From: Chloroflexota bacterium
Lineage (GTDB): Bacteria > Chloroflexota > Anaerolineae > Aggregatilineales > Aggregatilineaceae
Direction: 5' to 3'
NCBI GenBank assembly: GCA_016234525.1
Contig: JACRBK010000582.1
Span: 1 to 6,981, forward strand
DNA: 6,981 nt
Part shown: positions 6,163 to 6,981 of the stretch, piece after piece
Layout of the letters: the number at the start of each line of letters is the position of its first letter
Position numbering within the stretch: the stretch's first letter is position 1
The notes under the pieces: model-generated
Databases searched by the model: none
Seen by the model: the letters and a program-made list of their open reading frames with translations, nothing else
Told to the model about the DNA's origin: nothing
Made by a program: the position numbers and the translations under genes

Positions 6163-6931
6163 TCCACAGGTCGCCTTAGTGACCGGCGCCGGGCGTGGGA
6201 TTGGTCGCGGGATTGCGCTGGCGCTCGCTGAAAAGGGCTGGCAGGTGATAGTCAACTTTCGCAGTAATGCGGGGGCGGCTGATGAGACGGCAGCGGCGAT
6301 CAGGCAGGTGGGTGGACGTGCTGTCGCTGTGCAAGCCGATATTGGCAGCGCCGCTGATCGTAACCGGCTGGTGCAAGCTGTTCTTGGGCAGCACCAACGA
6401 ATCGATCTGTTAGTCAATAATGCGGGGATGGCGCCTCGTCAGCGTGCCGATTTGCTGACGATGACTGAAGCTAGTTACGATGAGGTCATGGCGGTCAATC
6501 TTAAGGGGCCGTTTTTCCTGACTCAACAGGTGGCGCAGGCCATGATTGAATTACGCCAGCGCGACAGTACCGCCGCACCCAAGATTATCAATATTGGCTC
6601 GATCAGCGCCTATACGAGCAGCACGAACCGGGGAGAATACTGTATCTCAAAGGCGGGCATGGGCATGATGACCCAGCTTTTCGCGGATCGGCTGGCTGAG
6701 TATGGCATTTATGTTTATGAAGTGCGTCCCGGCATTATCGCAACGGATATGACAGGCCCGGTGACCGAGAAATATGACCGGCTGATCGCGGAAGGGATAA
6801 CACCGATTCAGCGCTGGGGTCAGCCGGATGATGTGGCAAAAGCAGTCGTTGCGCTGGCCGAAGGGATTTTGCCATTCTCAACCGGCGAAGTCATTAATGT
6901 GGATGGTGGTTTTCATTTTCGCAGACTGTAA
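6155..6931 (+). CDS. Short-chain dehydrogenase/reductase (FabG-like SDR)
   Basis: A 258-residue classical SDR oxidoreductase. It has the nucleotide-binding TGAGRGIG (10-17), NNAG (88-91), the catalytic tetrad Asn115, Ser149, Tyr162 and Lys166 (YCISK), and a C-terminal STGEVINVDGG typical of the family. After strand 2 it carries NFR (34-36) rather than an acidic residue, which favours NADP(H). The GTG start lies 7 nt after AAGGAG (6142-6147), and the first eight bases overlap the end of the GH88 gene, so the two are translationally coupled. Such proteins are often labelled 3-ketoacyl-ACP reductase by similarity, but here a fatty-acid role is unlikely. Tight linkage to GH88 suggests reduction of the keto-deoxyuronate formed from the unsaturated uronate (a KduD/DhuD-like role) or oxidation of another sugar. 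That substrate is an inference. Confidence 0.9.
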   Translation: MSDPQVALVTGAGRGIGRGIALALAEKGWQVIVNFRSNAGAADETAAAIRQVGGRAVAVQADIGSAADRNRLVQAVLGQHQRIDLLVNNAGMAPRQRADLLTMTEASYDEVMAVNLKGPFFLTQQVAQAMIELRQRDSTAAPKIINIGSISAYTSSTNRGEYCISKAGMGMMTQLFADRLAEYGIYVYEVRPGIIATDMTGPVTEKYDRLIAEGITPIQRWGQPDDVAKAVVALAEGILPFSTGEVINVDGGFHFRRL

Positions 6932-6943
6932 AAAGGATTCATT

Positions 6944-6981
6944 ATGGCAGAGTACCGTCGAGTCGCGCAGCTAAAAACACC
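6944..6981 (+). CDS. Start of a further operon gene, possibly NADH:flavin oxidoreductase (partial)
   Basis: An ATG 12 bp after the SDR stop, preceded by AAAAGGA (6931-6937), begins a frame reading MAEYRRVAQLKT and then a proline codon to the window edge. Spacing and ribosome site make it a real gene of the same unit. The motif of a short charged start followed by VAxLKTP resembles the beginning of old-yellow-enzyme-type NADH:flavin oxidoreductases. Twelve residues are too few to assign a function, so treat the name as a hint only. Confidence 0.55.
   Translation, partial: MAEYRRVAQLKT

Noticed and set aside
6155..6931. fabG fatty-acid synthesis gene
   Set aside because: SDR motifs alone do not show acyl-ACP specificity, and there are no fatty-acid genes in the window; the coupling to GH88 favours a sugar substrate.

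Overview
The window is bacterial, with tightly packed genes, strong Shine-Dalgarno sites and several GTG/TTG starts. It is an accessory carbohydrate-catabolism locus. No gene fixes the phylum. The protein style would fit an anaerobic or soil Chloroflexota or Bacillota relative, but this is a guess. There is no rRNA, tRNA, CRISPR array or mobile element.

Layout: two transcription units diverge from a 90-bp control region at 3369-3458. The leftward unit (minus strand) encodes a class II (FucA-like) metal-dependent aldolase, a class III PLP aminotransferase of the glutamate-1-semialdehyde-aminomutase type, and an FGGY sugar kinase that runs off the left edge. The aminotransferase and kinase genes overlap by 4 bp (ATGA). 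The rightward unit encodes a TetR-family repressor and, after a 134-bp gap, a class I SAM-dependent methyltransferase, a GH88 unsaturated glucuronyl hydrolase, a FabG-like short-chain dehydrogenase, and the first 12 codons of another gene at the right edge.

Control: the divergent region holds two 15-bp TTTACA-type dyads centred 30 bp apart, about three helical turns. Each covers the probable start point of one promoter and the -35 region of the opposing one. The simplest reading is that the TetR protein represses both its own unit and the aldolase-aminotransferase-kinase unit, and that a sugar-derived or other small ligand releases both.

Function: kinase plus class II aldolase is the usual end of a deoxysugar/pentose route (ketose to ketose phosphate to DHAP plus an aldehyde). 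The aminotransferase between them is unexpected and suggests an amino-sugar, amino-polyol or aldehyde-amination step. On the other side, GH88 removes unsaturated uronic acid from oligosaccharides made by polysaccharide lyases, and the SDR could reduce the resulting keto-deoxyuronate. The locus may therefore couple uptake of an acidic, possibly amino-sugar-containing polysaccharide to two catabolic branches. The substrate cannot be read from this sequence.
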